Shown here in pieces: positions 1 to 5,315 of a stretch of 5,315 nt of DNA. A program made the position numbers and the translations under genes. The notes under the pieces are model-generated. The model ran no database searches and had not been told where the DNA came from. It was given only the letters and a program-made list of their open reading frames with translations. Every line of letters begins with the position of its first letter. The first letter of the stretch is position 1. Location: assembly GCA_002455605.1 (NCBI GenBank), contig DKLE01000250.1, forward strand, positions 1,144 through 6,458. Direction: 5' to 3'. This stretch comes from Firmicutes bacterium UBA6648. Lineage in GTDB: Bacteria; Bacillota; Clostridia; Peptostreptococcales; Anaerovoracaceae.

Positions 1-82
1 TAAGGTATTTATGGTTTAATGAAGAAAAACCCCACTATAAATTATAGTCACGGATTAGGGATAGGATTAAAACAGGTAATGA
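1..82. other. Non-coding leader at left edge
   Basis: This AT-rich stretch lies before the DUF1848 gene. It holds a perfect inverted repeat at 34-48 and a weak AGG ribosome-site remnant at 74-76. TATAAA at 36-41 and TATAGT at 43-48 could serve as -10 boxes, but I see no convincing -35 at the right distance, so no promoter is called. No coding sequence is supported here. The end of an upstream gene could lie just outside the window. Confidence 0.4.
34..48. repeat. Perfect inverted repeat upstream of DUF1848 gene
   Basis: The arms ACTATAA (34-40) and TTATAGT (42-48) are exact reverse complements around a single central A. The repeat sits about 35 bases before the DUF1848 start codon and overlaps the only -10-like hexamers in the leader. 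That is where a repressor operator would sit. In such AT-rich DNA a chance palindrome is also possible, so the symmetry is certain and the function is not. Confidence 0.4.
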
Positions 83-1024
83 ATGATGATAATCAGTGCA
101 AGCAGAAGAACCGATATTCCAAGCTTTTATTTTGATTGGTTTACAAACCGCTTAAAAGAGCGGTTTGTTTTGGTGAGAAATCCTGCATATCCTAACCAGA
201 TGAGCCGAATTGATTTATCTCCTGAGCTTATAGACTGTATTGTATTTTGGACGAAGAACCCCAGCCCTGCAATGGACAAGCTAGATTCTCTAAAGGACTA
301 TCCCTTTTATTTTCAATTTACCCTCACTTCTTATAGTATCGATGCAGAAATGAATATGCCTTCTAAGTCCAAGGAGATAATCAATACCTTCAAAAAATTA
401 TCCGAGAAAATCGGACCGGAAAGAGTTATATGGCGGTATGATCCTATTTTTCTTAGCAGGAAATACAATATGGAATATCATATAAAATATTTTGAAAAAA
501 TCGCCGGTGAACTGAGTGATTATACAAAACGATGTGTGTTCAGTTTTATTGATTTTTATCCGAAGATAAAAAAACAATTAAATGAAATGGGGGCCTTTGC
601 TCCTGATAAGGAAGAAAAAATAATGCTGGCAAGAGAATTACAGAATATTTCATATCACTATGGTTTTTCCTTAGAAACCTGCTCCGAGACTCTTGATTTA
701 AGTGGCTTAGGCATTAAGCACGGTAAGTGCATAGATGATAAATTGATTGAAAAACTTACGGGTTTTTCTATGAGTTTAAAGAAAGACAGTAATCAGCGAA
801 GAGAATGTGGGTGCATGGAAAGTGTTGATATCGGAAGTTACGATACATGTGGGAACGGATGCAAGTATTGCTATGCCAATCACAGCATCAAACGGCTGGA
901 GCAAAATAGAAGGATGTATGATGTGAATTCGCCTGTCTTGTGCAGTAGAATCACGAAGGAGGATCAAATAAAAGTGAGAGCGGTCCAAGCTCAAAGGCAG
1001 GAACAACTGCTGCTGAAGCTTTAG
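83..1024 (+). CDS. DUF1848 family protein with C-terminal radical-SAM-like Cys cluster
   Basis: The protein has 313 residues, about the usual family length. It opens with the DUF1848 signature ISASRRTDIP (residues 4-13). Other conserved blocks follow: VLVRNP (29-34), DCIVFWTKNP (51-60), FQFTLTSY (77-84) and VIWRYDPI (115-122). Near the C-terminus C242 and C244 precede a CX3CX2C motif at C256, C260 and C263, with Tyr before the last Cys, as in radical SAM enzymes that bind a 4Fe-4S cluster. Families like this are annotated as uncharacterised; an iron-sulfur or radical SAM role is inferred from the cysteines alone. The substrate is unknown. No signal peptide or membrane segment is seen, so it is probably cytosolic. 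Two adjacent ATGs (83 and 86) could start it; the second gives the family's typical MIIS start, and AGG at 74-76 serves either. It is not clearly in an operon with the next gene, 108 bases away. Confidence 0.88.
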   Translation: MMIISASRRTDIPSFYFDWFTNRLKERFVLVRNPAYPNQMSRIDLSPELIDCIVFWTKNPSPAMDKLDSLKDYPFYFQFTLTSYSIDAEMNMPSKSKEIINTFKKLSEKIGPERVIWRYDPIFLSRKYNMEYHIKYFEKIAGELSDYTKRCVFSFIDFYPKIKKQLNEMGAFAPDKEEKIMLARELQNISYHYGFSLETCSETLDLSGLGIKHGKCIDDKLIEKLTGFSMSLKKDSNQRRECGCMESVDIGSYDTCGNGCKYCYANHSIKRLEQNRRMYDVNSPVLCSRITKEDQIKVRAVQAQRQEQLLLKL

Positions 1025-1098
1025 CAATGATGATGTTCTAGAAGGCTGTCAGTGTTATTGGAATATATTTCAAGCATAAAAATCAAACGTTAAAGTGG

Positions 1099-1107
1099 AA
1101 GGAGGAG
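1099..1107 (+). promoter_or_regulatory. Strong but distant Shine-Dalgarno for the alcohol dehydrogenase
   Basis: AAGGAGGAG is a near-perfect anti-16S match, yet the dehydrogenase ATG lies at 1133, 25 bases further on instead of the usual 5-10. No ATG, GTG or TTG in the dehydrogenase frame lies between them, and nothing resembling a ribosome site sits closer to the ATG. The gap contains the hairpin at 1107-1123. Confidence 0.55.
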
Positions 1108-1123
1108 CGTAAAGCGCTTACGC
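1107..1123 (+). promoter_or_regulatory. Hairpin / LacI-CcpA-like palindrome between Shine-Dalgarno and ATG
   Basis: GCGTAA (1107-1112) and TTACGC (1118-1123) form a perfect 6-bp stem with a 5-base loop AGCGC. The centre also contains AAGCGCTT (1112-1119), a perfect 8-bp palindrome of the kind found in LacI/GalR-family and cre operators. Against the cre consensus TGNAANCGNWNNCA it matches the AANCGNWNNC core but misses the outer TG and the final A. It may act as RNA, bringing the ribosome site within 9 bases of the ATG when folded, or as DNA bound by a CcpA/LacI-type repressor. The symmetry is seen; both roles are inferred. Confidence 0.45.
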
Positions 1124-1132
1124 AAAATCAGT

Positions 1133-2263
1133 ATGATTACAAATTTCAGAAATAATGCCAATTTAATATTTGGACTCAAAAGTGCAGAACGCATAGGCAA
1201 GGAAACGGCAAAATACGGCAAGCGGATTTTTATTGTAACCGGTAAAGCCAGTACAAAAAAGTCCGGACTGCTGGATAGGGTAATACACCAATTACAGGAA
1301 GAAAAACTGCAATATGTACTGTTTGACAGGATAGAAAAAAATCCGGTGGTTTCCAAGATAATGGAAGGTGCTCAAATAGCAGAAGCCGAAAAATGTGATG
1401 CAGTACTGGCACTGGGAGGCGGCAGCATCATGGATGCCGCAAAAGGAATCGCTTTCTTTACTAAAAATCAAGGAGAGTTTGAAACCCATCAGCAGGGAAT
1501 GATTGAAGAAATTCCCGCGCTGCCTCTGATTCTTGTTCCTACCACTTGCGGGACAGGCAGCGAGGTTAATCGGATAGCAGTGTTTACAAAGGATGAGACA
1601 CTGGATAAAAGAGGGATGCGGAAGAATGGCTTTTTAGCAAAGACTTCCATTGTAGATCCTGAATTGATGATGACCATGCCGAAATTCGTATTAGCTTCTG
1701 TAGGCTTTGATGCTTTATGTCATTTAATAGAGGCCTACATTTCTTCAAGAGCCAATGTAATGAGTGATATCTTTGCAGAAAAGGGAATTAAACTGTTAAA
1801 AGAGAACTTGGTACGGCTATATAAAGATTATGGCAATGTGGAGGCGTGGGAAGCTGTGGCCTTGGCCAGCACTCTGGGCGGATACACGTTAGATACAGCA
1901 GGAGCTTGTGCTCCCCATGCTTTTGAACATCCTTTAAGCGGATATAAAAATATTGTACACGGAGAGGGTCTGGCGGCGGTAATGCCGGCGATAATAAGGG
2001 CTTCTGTCAGCGGAAATCCTCAGCGATTTGCAGAGCTTTCCCGGATGCTGGGAGGAAACAACGAACAAGACTGCGCAGAAGCCATAGAGAACCTCTTAAA
2101 AGGAATTAATCTGAAAATTACTTTAAGTGACTTGGGATTTGTGGAGAAAGATATTCTGTGGCTGTCCGACAATGTCTTTAAAGTTGCATCGGGAAATATC
2201 AATGTCAGTCCGGTGGTATTTGACAGACTGGCTGTTGAAAGAATTTACAGAGAATCTTTATAG
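1133..2263 (+). CDS. Iron-containing (group III) alcohol dehydrogenase
   Basis: The protein has 376 residues, normal for the Fe-ADH family, whose members interconvert alcohols and aldehydes or ketones using NAD(P)H in the cytosol. The N-terminal nucleotide-binding half contains GGGSIMDAAK (95-104) and PTTCGTGSEV (136-145). The C-terminal helical half carries the metal ligands expected from FucO: D193, H197, H262 and H276, with H266 at the catalytic histidine position. The spacings match FucO, so the enzyme looks intact and metal-dependent. The substrate cannot be read from sequence; butanol/ethanol, 1,3-propanediol, lactaldehyde and hydroxybutyrate dehydrogenases all share these motifs. ATG 1133 is the only plausible start, since the family's first strand (NLIFG, residues 10-14) begins shortly after it. 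Translation initiation looks unusual because the Shine-Dalgarno is 25 bases upstream, beyond a hairpin. The methyltransferase gene starts 18 bases after its stop and is probably co-transcribed. Confidence 0.93.
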   Translation: MITNFRNNANLIFGLKSAERIGKETAKYGKRIFIVTGKASTKKSGLLDRVIHQLQEEKLQYVLFDRIEKNPVVSKIMEGAQIAEAEKCDAVLALGGGSIMDAAKGIAFFTKNQGEFETHQQGMIEEIPALPLILVPTTCGTGSEVNRIAVFTKDETLDKRGMRKNGFLAKTSIVDPELMMTMPKFVLASVGFDALCHLIEAYISSRANVMSDIFAEKGIKLLKENLVRLYKDYGNVEAWEAVALASTLGGYTLDTAGACAPHAFEHPLSGYKNIVHGEGLAAVMPAIIRASVSGNPQRFAELSRMLGGNNEQDCAEAIENLLKGINLKITLSDLGFVEKDILWLSDNVFKVASGNINVSPVVFDRLAVERIYRESL

Positions 2264-2281
2264 AAAGCAGAGTAAATCATC

Positions 2282-2875
2282 GTGAAAAATATGAACAGCA
2301 GAATAAACTTGATTACTAAAACAACTGAATTTGCTATGAATGTAACACTGAATTATATTGATGAGGGAGACCTGGTTATTGATGCAACAGCAGGAAACGG
2401 TTATGATACTTTAGTTTTAGCAAAAGCTGTAGGCGAAAAGGGAAAAGTATTTGCTTTTGATATACAGAATGAAGCACTGAAAAATACAGAGAAACTTTTA
2501 CAGGAACATCATCTGCAGGATAGAGCAGCATTTATCAATGATTCTCATGAAAATATTCAACAATATGTGGGTGGGCGTTGTAAACCTTCTGCCGTTATAT
2601 TTAATCTGGGCTACTTACCTATGGGAGATAAAACCATAACCACCAAATGTCATTCAAGTGTTTTGGCCGTAAAGGCGGCAATAGAAACAATTAAAATCGG
2701 AGGCATTGTAACTCTGGTTTTATATAGTGGGCATACGGAAGGCAGGGCAGAGAAAAGAACGTTGTTAAAGATGCTGAAAGAGCTTCCCGGAAAAGAGTTT
2801 CATGTGGCTTATGTTTCCATGACAAATCAAGTGAATAATCCCCCTGAAATAGTTTGGGTAACCAGAAAAAAATAA
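2282..2875 (+). CDS. mnmM: MnmM/YtqB-like tRNA (mnm5s2U34) methyltransferase
   Basis: This 197-residue class I SAM-dependent methyltransferase closely resembles Bacillus subtilis YtqB (MnmM) in length and motif order. Motif I is VIDATAGNGYDT (32-43), the motif II acidic residue is D60 in FAFDIQ, and the family block NLGYLPMGDKTITT spans 108-121. NQVNNPP at 182-188 matches the YtqB C-terminal signature. MnmM enzymes methylate 5-aminomethyl-(2-thio)uridine at the tRNA wobble position 34 to the mnm5 form, replacing the methyltransferase domain of MnmC in Gram-positive bacteria. That function comes from family knowledge and is transferred by motif recognition. GTG 2282 is chosen as start because AGAG at 2269-2272 is correctly spaced for it; ATG 2291, three codons later, is the alternative and has no ribosome site. 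Translation may depend on coupling to the dehydrogenase 18 bases upstream. Confidence 0.87.
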   Translation: MKNMNSRINLITKTTEFAMNVTLNYIDEGDLVIDATAGNGYDTLVLAKAVGEKGKVFAFDIQNEALKNTEKLLQEHHLQDRAAFINDSHENIQQYVGGRCKPSAVIFNLGYLPMGDKTITTKCHSSVLAVKAAIETIKIGGIVTLVLYSGHTEGRAEKRTLLKMLKELPGKEFHVAYVSMTNQVNNPPEIVWVTRKK

Positions 2876-2900
2876 AACAAGCCTTTCTAAATAAAAACTA

Positions 2901-2931
2901 TTGACTATATGGTAACTGTATACTTTAAAAT
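2901..2931 (+). promoter_or_regulatory. MerR-type promoter of the MFS transporter gene
   Basis: The -35 box TTGACT (2901-2906) and the -10 box TAAAAT (2926-2931) are separated by 19 bp, longer than the 17-bp optimum. A dyad operator lies mainly within the spacer. An over-long spacer holding a dyad is the hallmark of promoters activated by MerR-family regulators, which untwist the DNA to realign the boxes. An alternative pairing of TTGACT with TTTAAA at 2924-2929 gives a 17-bp spacer and would be an ordinary promoter. Transcription would begin near 2938, almost at the ribosome site. Confidence 0.62.
2904..2924. promoter_or_regulatory. Imperfect dyad operator in the transporter promoter spacer
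   Basis: The dyad is centred on A2914. TATA at 2906-2909 pairs with TATA at 2919-2922, and GT (2912-2913) pairs with AC (2915-2916); 2904 and 2924 also pair. Seven of ten positions are complementary and two more are G-T pairs. The half-sites TATAT (2906-2910) and GTATA (2918-2922) lie at the same offsets as TATAC and GTATA in the palindrome upstream of the merR gene. A shared regulator is therefore likely, by inference. Confidence 0.55.
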
Positions 2932-2952
2932 ATTGAGTAGGAGGGGATATTT

Positions 2953-4374
2953 ATGAAACTTTCACTCAAAATCAAAACAGCGTACGGAATTATAGCAATA
3001 GCCGATCAATGTTTATATTTCCTTTACGGAACATTTTTCTTATTTTTTACCACTACGGTTGTGGGGATGGATCCGGGCATTGCAGGGGTGATTGCAGCTC
3101 TTGGTGCTCTATGGGATGCCATTAGTTCAGCCATTATCGGATTTATATCGGATAATACATATTCAAGATTTGGAAAAAGAAAGATATTTATTATTTGTGC
3201 ATCCATACCGGTAGCCATTGTTACCACTCTGCTGTTCACAGCCATAGAAGCTTCGATGACAATGAAGATTGTTTACTATGTATGTATGACCTTGCTTTTC
3301 TGGACCGGATTTTCTTCATTTTTTATTCCGTTTTTAGCCTGGGGAGCAGAGCTTACAGAGGATTATAATGAGCGAACAAGGCTGCGTTCCTTTGCCTATG
3401 TGGGGAATACCTTCGGTATGGCCATAGGTGCAGTAATGCCGACTATATTTGTGGATCATTTAGTTAATATGGGTAAAACACAAGCGCAGGCATGGCATGG
3501 TACTGCAGCAATGATATCAGGTGTTGTCTTCTTATCCTTGATGATTGGGTCTCTTATTATCAAAGAACCAAGCAATCTGGCGGATAAAGTCCATACGGAA
3601 AAAATGACGTTCAAGAAGTTTGTGCAGATGTTTAAAGAACTATTTAAGGGATTTAGCGAGATTCTTCGGTTGAAAACTCTTCGATATGCTGTTTATGCAA
3701 GCATTTTATATTTAGCGGCCAATACCATTTTTGTGGCAGACCGATTATATTTTTACACCTACAATATGGGGCTTAATGCTTTAAGTATCACTGCCTTGAT
3801 GGCAATAGAGCCTTTTGCGGGGATGATTTTTGTACCTATTTTAGTTGCCACCAGCAGTAAATTCGATAAACGAAGTCAGTTTATCATCGGAATGAGTATC
3901 TGTGCGGTGAGTATGGTGGTGCTTCGATTCATCGGAATCACTAATTTCCTTGAAGCAGCTCTTATGCTGGTAGCTTTCGGATTAGGAGCTATATGCTATT
4001 GGCAGCTTATGCCTGCTATGATTTATGATGTCTGCGAATTAGATGAACTCGTAAGCGGTAAGCAGAGGCAGGGAACCATTGTATCCTTTCAGGCAATATC
4101 CGAATCCTTATCGGAAGCGGTTGGCCTGATATTACTGGGCAATATGCTGCAATGGGCAGGCTTTGACGGAAGTGCGGCAATTCAGCAGGAAAAAGCTCTT
4201 TATTGGGTAGATAATGCCTTTACTATCATACCGGGTATCTTTATGTTTTTGTCGGTTTATATGATATATAAGTATCCGATAACAAAAAAAGTGTTTAACA
4301 AAATACTTGATGCGGTGGAAAGGCAGAGAGAAGGACAGATGGCAGACCTGGAAGAGTTTAAGGAAATTATGTAA
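2953..4374 (+). CDS. GPH-type (MelB-like, MFS_2) transporter
   Basis: The protein is 473 residues, the usual length for the glycoside-pentoside-hexuronide:cation symporter family, with about twelve hydrophobic segments and a charged cytosolic tail (about 445-473). The loop between helices 2 and 3 carries the MFS-like GFISDNTYSRFGKRK (63-77), and IPF...ELTEDYNERTRLRSF (125-147) is the typical helix 4-5 region. It should act in the cytoplasmic membrane. Aligned from memory without gaps to MelB, D55 is kept, but MelB D19, D59 and D124 correspond to Q19, S59 and F124. These are cation- or sugar-site residues in MelB, so substrate and coupling ion may differ. TAGGAGGGG at 2938-2946 is a strong ribosome site correctly spaced for ATG 2953. 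Its promoter is MerR-like, and a MerR regulator is convergent downstream, so ligand-induced expression is likely. Import of a sugar-like compound or export of a toxic one are both possible. Confidence 0.9.
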   Translation: MKLSLKIKTAYGIIAIADQCLYFLYGTFFLFFTTTVVGMDPGIAGVIAALGALWDAISSAIIGFISDNTYSRFGKRKIFIICASIPVAIVTTLLFTAIEASMTMKIVYYVCMTLLFWTGFSSFFIPFLAWGAELTEDYNERTRLRSFAYVGNTFGMAIGAVMPTIFVDHLVNMGKTQAQAWHGTAAMISGVVFLSLMIGSLIIKEPSNLADKVHTEKMTFKKFVQMFKELFKGFSEILRLKTLRYAVYASILYLAANTIFVADRLYFYTYNMGLNALSITALMAIEPFAGMIFVPILVATSSKFDKRSQFIIGMSICAVSMVVLRFIGITNFLEAALMLVAFGLGAICYWQLMPAMIYDVCELDELVSGKQRQGTIVSFQAISESLSEAVGLILLGNMLQWAGFDGSAAIQQEKALYWVDNAFTIIPGIFMFLSVYMIYKYPITKKVFNKILDAVERQREGQMADLEEFKEIM

Positions 4375-4394
4375 AGCACTTCTGTCATGTCTCA

Positions 4395-5219
4395 TTATTT
4401 CTTACAGAAAGCAGATATTTTTATCATGTAATTGTCATAGCCGCACATGGAAAGTTCATCAAGGATGGTATCCTCATAAAAATACTCTCCGGGAGTATAA
4501 CCTTTTTTGAGCAAGTCATCCATAAGCATTTTATAGCTCTCATAAGCGGTGTTATAACCGTTTCGGTGATAGATAACGGCATAAGTACCTGCAGGTTTAA
4601 TGTGAAGATTGGGATATTTTTTACTGGGAACCTTTGTATATGTATGGGCGTAGGAATAATAAAACTGACCAGTGGGCATGTCAGAGGTCTTTATGGTGCT
4701 TCCAATGGAATGAATCATATAGAGCCCGAGATCATGACAATAATTGTAATGCTTTGTGATAGCGGCCGCTATGGATCGATCATCAGGTTTTCCGCTGTAA
4801 TGGGTAGTGATCAGATATTCTTCCGGCATTTCTGTATAGGTGACTTTTTCTGTTACTGCCTGCAGGCCTTCCTTAGTAATATCGGTTTTTGTTTTAATAT
4901 AATTATTAATCCACTGAAGATCTTTGATCTTATTCTCCACTTCTTTTTGCTTTTGATGCAGAAGTGTTATAAGGCTTTCGGGTGTTCTGGTATCCAAATA
5001 ATTTTTTATATCCTTTAGAGGCATGTCTAATTCTTTCAGCATAGAGATTATTTCAAATACTTCTATCTGTTGATAGGAATAATAACGATAACCATTTTCA
5101 CCAATGACTTCAGGAGAAAAAATCCCAATATCATCATAATGAAATAAGGTTTGTTTCTTAACGTTACATAGCTTGGCAAACTCTCCTGTAGTGAAGTAGT
5201 TTTGCTTTATGATATCCAT
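4395..5219 (-). CDS. MerR-family transcriptional regulator, BmrR/BltR-like, GyrI-like effector domain
   Basis: From ATG 5219 the protein has 274 residues, typical of BmrR/BltR-type multidrug-binding regulators. An N-terminal MerR winged helix-turn-helix spans about 8-77, including FTTGEFAKLCNVKKQTLFHYDDIG and the wing NGYRYYSYQQI. A dimerisation helix follows (about 80-112, rich in Glu/Lys), then a GyrI-like effector-binding domain (about 120-270) ending in YEDTILDELS...DNYMIKISAF. There is no cysteine pattern for metal sensing; C18, C161, C259 and C272 are scattered, so an organic ligand is more likely. The upstream TTG at 5237 would add six residues but is rejected: AGGAA at 5231-5227 sits 7 bases before ATG 5219. 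The gene is convergent with the transporter, with a 20-base gap. A palindrome overlaps its own promoter, implying autoregulation, and a similar dyad lies in the transporter promoter. Its ligand is unknown. Confidence 0.92.
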   Translation of the reverse strand: MDIIKQNYFTTGEFAKLCNVKKQTLFHYDDIGIFSPEVIGENGYRYYSYQQIEVFEIISMLKELDMPLKDIKNYLDTRTPESLITLLHQKQKEVENKIKDLQWINNYIKTKTDITKEGLQAVTEKVTYTEMPEEYLITTHYSGKPDDRSIAAAITKHYNYCHDLGLYMIHSIGSTIKTSDMPTGQFYYSYAHTYTKVPSKKYPNLHIKPAGTYAVIYHRNGYNTAYESYKMLMDDLLKKGYTPGEYFYEDTILDELSMCGYDNYMIKISAFCKK

Positions 5220-5258
5220 AGTTCGCTTCCTTTCCAAAGGGATGAATTGAGCTTCCCA

Positions 5259-5287
5259 TTGCCTAAATTATACTGGTTTAGTATAAT
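5259..5287 (+). promoter_or_regulatory. Possible divergent promoter reading out of the right edge
   Basis: On the plus strand TTGCCT (5259-5264) and TATAAT (5282-5287) are spaced by 17 bp. The overlapping TAATAT (5284-5289) would give a 19-bp, MerR-style spacer. The regulator palindrome lies across the spacer and -10 box. This suggests a gene starting beyond 5315 that shares the regulatory region, but no start codon or ribosome site for it is visible in the window. Confidence 0.4.
5267..5287. promoter_or_regulatory. Perfect palindromic operator upstream of merR
   Basis: The arms ATTATACT (5267-5274) and AGTATAAT (5280-5287) are perfect 8-bp reverse complements around GGTTT. The half-sites TATAC and GTATA are spaced exactly as in the dyad at 2904-2924; 12 of 21 positions are identical between the two sites. 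Binding by the adjacent MerR protein is inferred from position and symmetry. Confidence 0.62.
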
Positions 5288-5294
5288 ATATCAA
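5267..5294 (-). promoter_or_regulatory. merR gene promoter
   Basis: Read on the minus strand, TTGATA (5294-5289) and a consensus TATAAT (5272-5267) are spaced by 16 bp. Transcription would start near 5260, leaving a leader of about 40 bases before ATG 5219. The palindrome 5267-5287 covers the -10 box and most of the spacer, so a bound protein should repress transcription or restrict it. Confidence 0.55.
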
Positions 5295-5315
5295 TAGGTT
5301 ATTAAATTTCTTTAT

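Noticed and set aside
776..1027. 83-codon minus-strand frame inside the DUF1848 gene
   Set aside because: It is antisense to the conserved cysteine-rich end of a recognised family member and has no ribosome site that I can support.
1058..1073. Imperfect palindrome TTGGAA-TATA-TTTCAA upstream of the dehydrogenase
   Set aside because: It has one mismatch and an AT-rich centre, and no -10 box pairs well with it as a promoter. Chance is a sufficient explanation.
1025..1098. Terminator for the DUF1848 gene or promoter for the dehydrogenase
   Set aside because: I found no GC-rich hairpin followed by a T-run and no hexamer pair with acceptable spacing. A promoter must exist here or upstream, but I cannot place it.
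4375..4422. Intrinsic terminator between the convergent transporter and merR genes
   Set aside because: TTCTGT (4380-4385) and ACAGAA (4404-4409) can pair, with five T's at 4418-4422, but the stem is only 6 bp, the loop 18 bases, and 8 bases separate it from the T-run. This is too weak to call; the two transcripts may overlap at their ends.
4307..4510. 67-codon plus-strand frame spanning the transporter and merR 3' ends
   Set aside because: It is out of frame with the transporter, overlaps two real genes, and its sequence is low in hallmarks of a protein.
4566..5018. 150-codon plus-strand reading frame opposite merR
   Set aside because: It lies wholly antisense to a clear MerR gene, resembles no family I recognise, and its hydrophobic, Ile/Phe/Cys-rich composition is what an antisense shadow frame would give.
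5220..5237. TTG start giving the MerR protein six extra N-terminal residues
   Set aside because: ATG 5219 has a well-spaced AGGAA ribosome site at 5231-5227, which lies inside the proposed extension, and the MerR domain normally begins a few residues after this Met.

Overview
The window looks like chromosomal DNA from a low-GC, probably anaerobic, member of the Firmicutes (Clostridia-like). This rests on the AT-rich composition, strong AGGAGG-type ribosome sites, and gene families common in that group: DUF1848, an iron-type alcohol dehydrogenase, a YtqB/MnmM-type tRNA methyltransferase, and a BmrR/BltR-like MerR regulator. I cannot name a species. I see no mobile element, CRISPR array, tRNA or rRNA, and no gene-free stretch longer than about 110 bases.

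Left to right: positions 1-82 are a leader carrying a perfect 15-bp inverted repeat. Next come a DUF1848 protein with a C-terminal radical-SAM-like cysteine motif (83-1024), an iron-containing alcohol dehydrogenase (1133-2263), and an MnmM-like methyltransferase starting 18 bases after it (2282-2875). A GPH-type (MelB-like) MFS transporter follows (2953-4374). A MerR-family regulator with a GyrI-like effector domain lies on the minus strand (4395-5219), convergent with the transporter. The right end (5220-5315) is the regulator's promoter region and probably also a divergent promoter for a gene beyond the window.

The most interesting part is regulatory. The transporter promoter has the hallmark of a MerR-activated promoter: TTGACT and TAAAAT separated by 19 bp, with a dyad in the spacer. 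A 21-bp palindrome in front of the merR gene has the same half-site geometry (TATA and GTATA at identical offsets). The simplest reading is a small regulon in which the regulator senses a ligand, switches on the transporter and represses itself. The transporter seems to lack several polar residues that define the cation and sugar sites of MelB, so it may not be an ordinary sugar:cation symporter.

A second oddity is the dehydrogenase leader. The only good Shine-Dalgarno lies 25 bases from the start codon, and the gap is filled by a GC-rich hairpin that also resembles a LacI/CcpA-family operator.
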